A stretch of 6,900 bases of DNA from Sulfurimonas sp. (lineage in GTDB: Bacteria > Campylobacterota > Campylobacteria > Campylobacterales > Sulfurimonadaceae), in assembly GCA_027063295.1 (NCBI GenBank), contig JAMORZ010000138.1, positions 1-6,900 of the forward strand. The letters are read 5' to 3'. A program made the translations under genes and the position numbers. The notes below the pieces were generated by a model. The model saw only the letters and a list, made by a program, of their open reading frames with translations, was not told the origin of the DNA and made no database searches. Position 1 is the stretch's first letter, and every line of letters begins with the position of its first letter. Shown here one piece after another: positions 6,081 to 6,900 of this stretch.

Positions 6081-6111
6081 CAAAATATGAAAGAATTAGA
6101 GGACTTTTGCA

Positions 6112-6900
6112 GTGCCAATTGACATAGAAAAAGATGATATTGAAACAGCTTTACAAAAACTCAAAGCAAGAGAAGATACTTTTATGCGTATTGAAGCTTT
6201 GGCAAAGCTTGGAAGCTGGGAGATAGATGTCACTACTGGAAAATCTATTTGGTCAAAACAAAGCTACAAAATATATGGAGAGGATGAGAGTGTCGCTCCA
6301 AGTGTAGAACTCTTTTTAGATCATGTTGTACCAGAAGATAAAAAAATGGTTCAAGAGTCGATGCAAAGAGTTCTAGAAACAAGAGATGTTGTAGCAAAGC
6401 CGTGTAGAATTTACAGAAATGATGGGGAATTGCGTCATCTTTTTGTCAGTGGTCAAGCGATCCGTGATGAGAATGGTAATCCAATCAGAATCATAGGATG
6501 TACACAAGATATTACAGAGCAGGTACAGCTGAAGCATCAGGCAGAAGAGCTTTCCCGCCTCATTGAGTTCTCTTCAAATGAGATATATATTATCGAAAAA
6601 GATACCCACAAATATCTTTATGCAAATAAGGGTGCAAGAGAAGCTTTAGGGTACACTTTAGAAGAGATGTTAGAGATGGATATTTATGAGGTAAATCCAG
6701 AACTTACAAGAGATCAGGCATTACGATTACAAAAGATTATTGATGTTACTAATAAGGTTGTTAACAGAACGCAACATCAACGTAAAGATGGTTCTAGATA
6801 CTATGTTCAAGCCTATATCCATCCCATCTGTTACAATGGTAAAGATGCTTTAGTGATTTTTGATATAGATATCACAAAACAGATTGAAGATGAAAAAAAG
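6112..6900 (+). CDS. PAS-domain sensor protein, N-terminal part (runs off right edge)
   Basis: The frame stays open to the window end, giving 263 residues without a stop. The start is GTG at 6112 with AGAGGA at 6098-6103 (eight-base spacer); an in-frame TAG at 6097 excludes anything further upstream. No signal peptide or membrane helix is seen, so it is cytoplasmic. A short charged helix (residues 4-33) leads into PAS 1 (about 32-135), with LGSWEIDVTTG and WSKQSYKIYG typical of the PAS_3 type, RNDGELRHLFVSGQAI and the PAC ending GCTQDITE (129-136). A linker helix leads to PAS 2 (about 146-258) with YLYANKGAREALGYTLEEM, RKDGSRYYVQ and FDIDITKQIEDEKK. Such tandem PAS units usually feed a histidine kinase, GGDEF/EAL or methyl-accepting domain; the output module is outside the window and cannot be stated. 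Confidence 0.88.
   Translation, partial: MPIDIEKDDIETALQKLKAREDTFMRIEALAKLGSWEIDVTTGKSIWSKQSYKIYGEDESVAPSVELFLDHVVPEDKKMVQESMQRVLETRDVVAKPCRIYRNDGELRHLFVSGQAIRDENGNPIRIIGCTQDITEQVQLKHQAEELSRLIEFSSNEIYIIEKDTHKYLYANKGAREALGYTLEEMLEMDIYEVNPELTRDQALRLQKIIDVTNKVVNRTQHQRKDGSRYYVQAYIHPICYNGKDALVIFDIDITKQIEDEKK

Noticed and set aside
6033..6083. N-terminal extension of the FlgO-like protein from a TTG start
   Set aside because: The TTG lies upstream of the predicted transcription start, has no ribosome binding site, and would bury the signal peptide behind a lysine-rich stretch; the ATG at 6032 has a good AAAAGG site.

Overview
The window is AT-rich, densely packed bacterial chromosome and looks like a member of the Campylobacterota (Epsilonproteobacteria), most likely a free-living sulfur- or hydrogen-oxidising type such as Sulfurimonas. 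This rests on the protein style, the T-rich extended -10 promoters (TGCTATAAT type), the periplasmic multiheme cytochrome and sensor-domain content, and the gene order argF-hemB-ribA, which I recall from Campylobacter jejuni. The genus is an inference from these features; I could not run a search.

Layout: (1) positions 2-784, + strand, the 3' part of trpS. (2) 859-1710, +, an exported alpha-helical protein resembling the nitrate/nitrite-sensing (NIT) domain, closed by a strong intrinsic terminator whose loop holds its stop codon. (3) 4854-1733, - strand, a three-gene run hemB, argF, then a five-haem c-type cytochrome, tightly spaced and probably at least partly co-transcribed. (4) 4933-5505, +, ribA, divergent from hemB. 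(5) 6032-5508, -, a secreted FlgO-like protein converging on ribA, with a hairpin that covers both stop codons. (6) 6112 to the right edge, +, the N-terminal part of a PAS-domain sensor protein whose output domain lies outside the window; it is divergent from the FlgO-like gene and shares an almost symmetrical -10 region with it.

Functionally the core is housekeeping: Trp-tRNA charging, arginine biosynthesis (ornithine carbamoyltransferase), tetrapyrrole synthesis (porphobilinogen synthase) and riboflavin synthesis (GTP cyclohydrolase II). The accessory content is an exported NIT-like protein, a periplasmic pentahaem cytochrome downstream of a haem-synthesis gene, a FlgO-like exported protein and a PAS sensor. 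I see no mobile element, CRISPR array, tRNA, rRNA or phage signature. No stretch over 300 bases lacks a gene. I do not see a convincing new multi-gene system; the points most worth checking are the stand-alone NIT-like protein, the haem-synthesis/cytochrome linkage and the two convergent-gene junctions built from hairpins.
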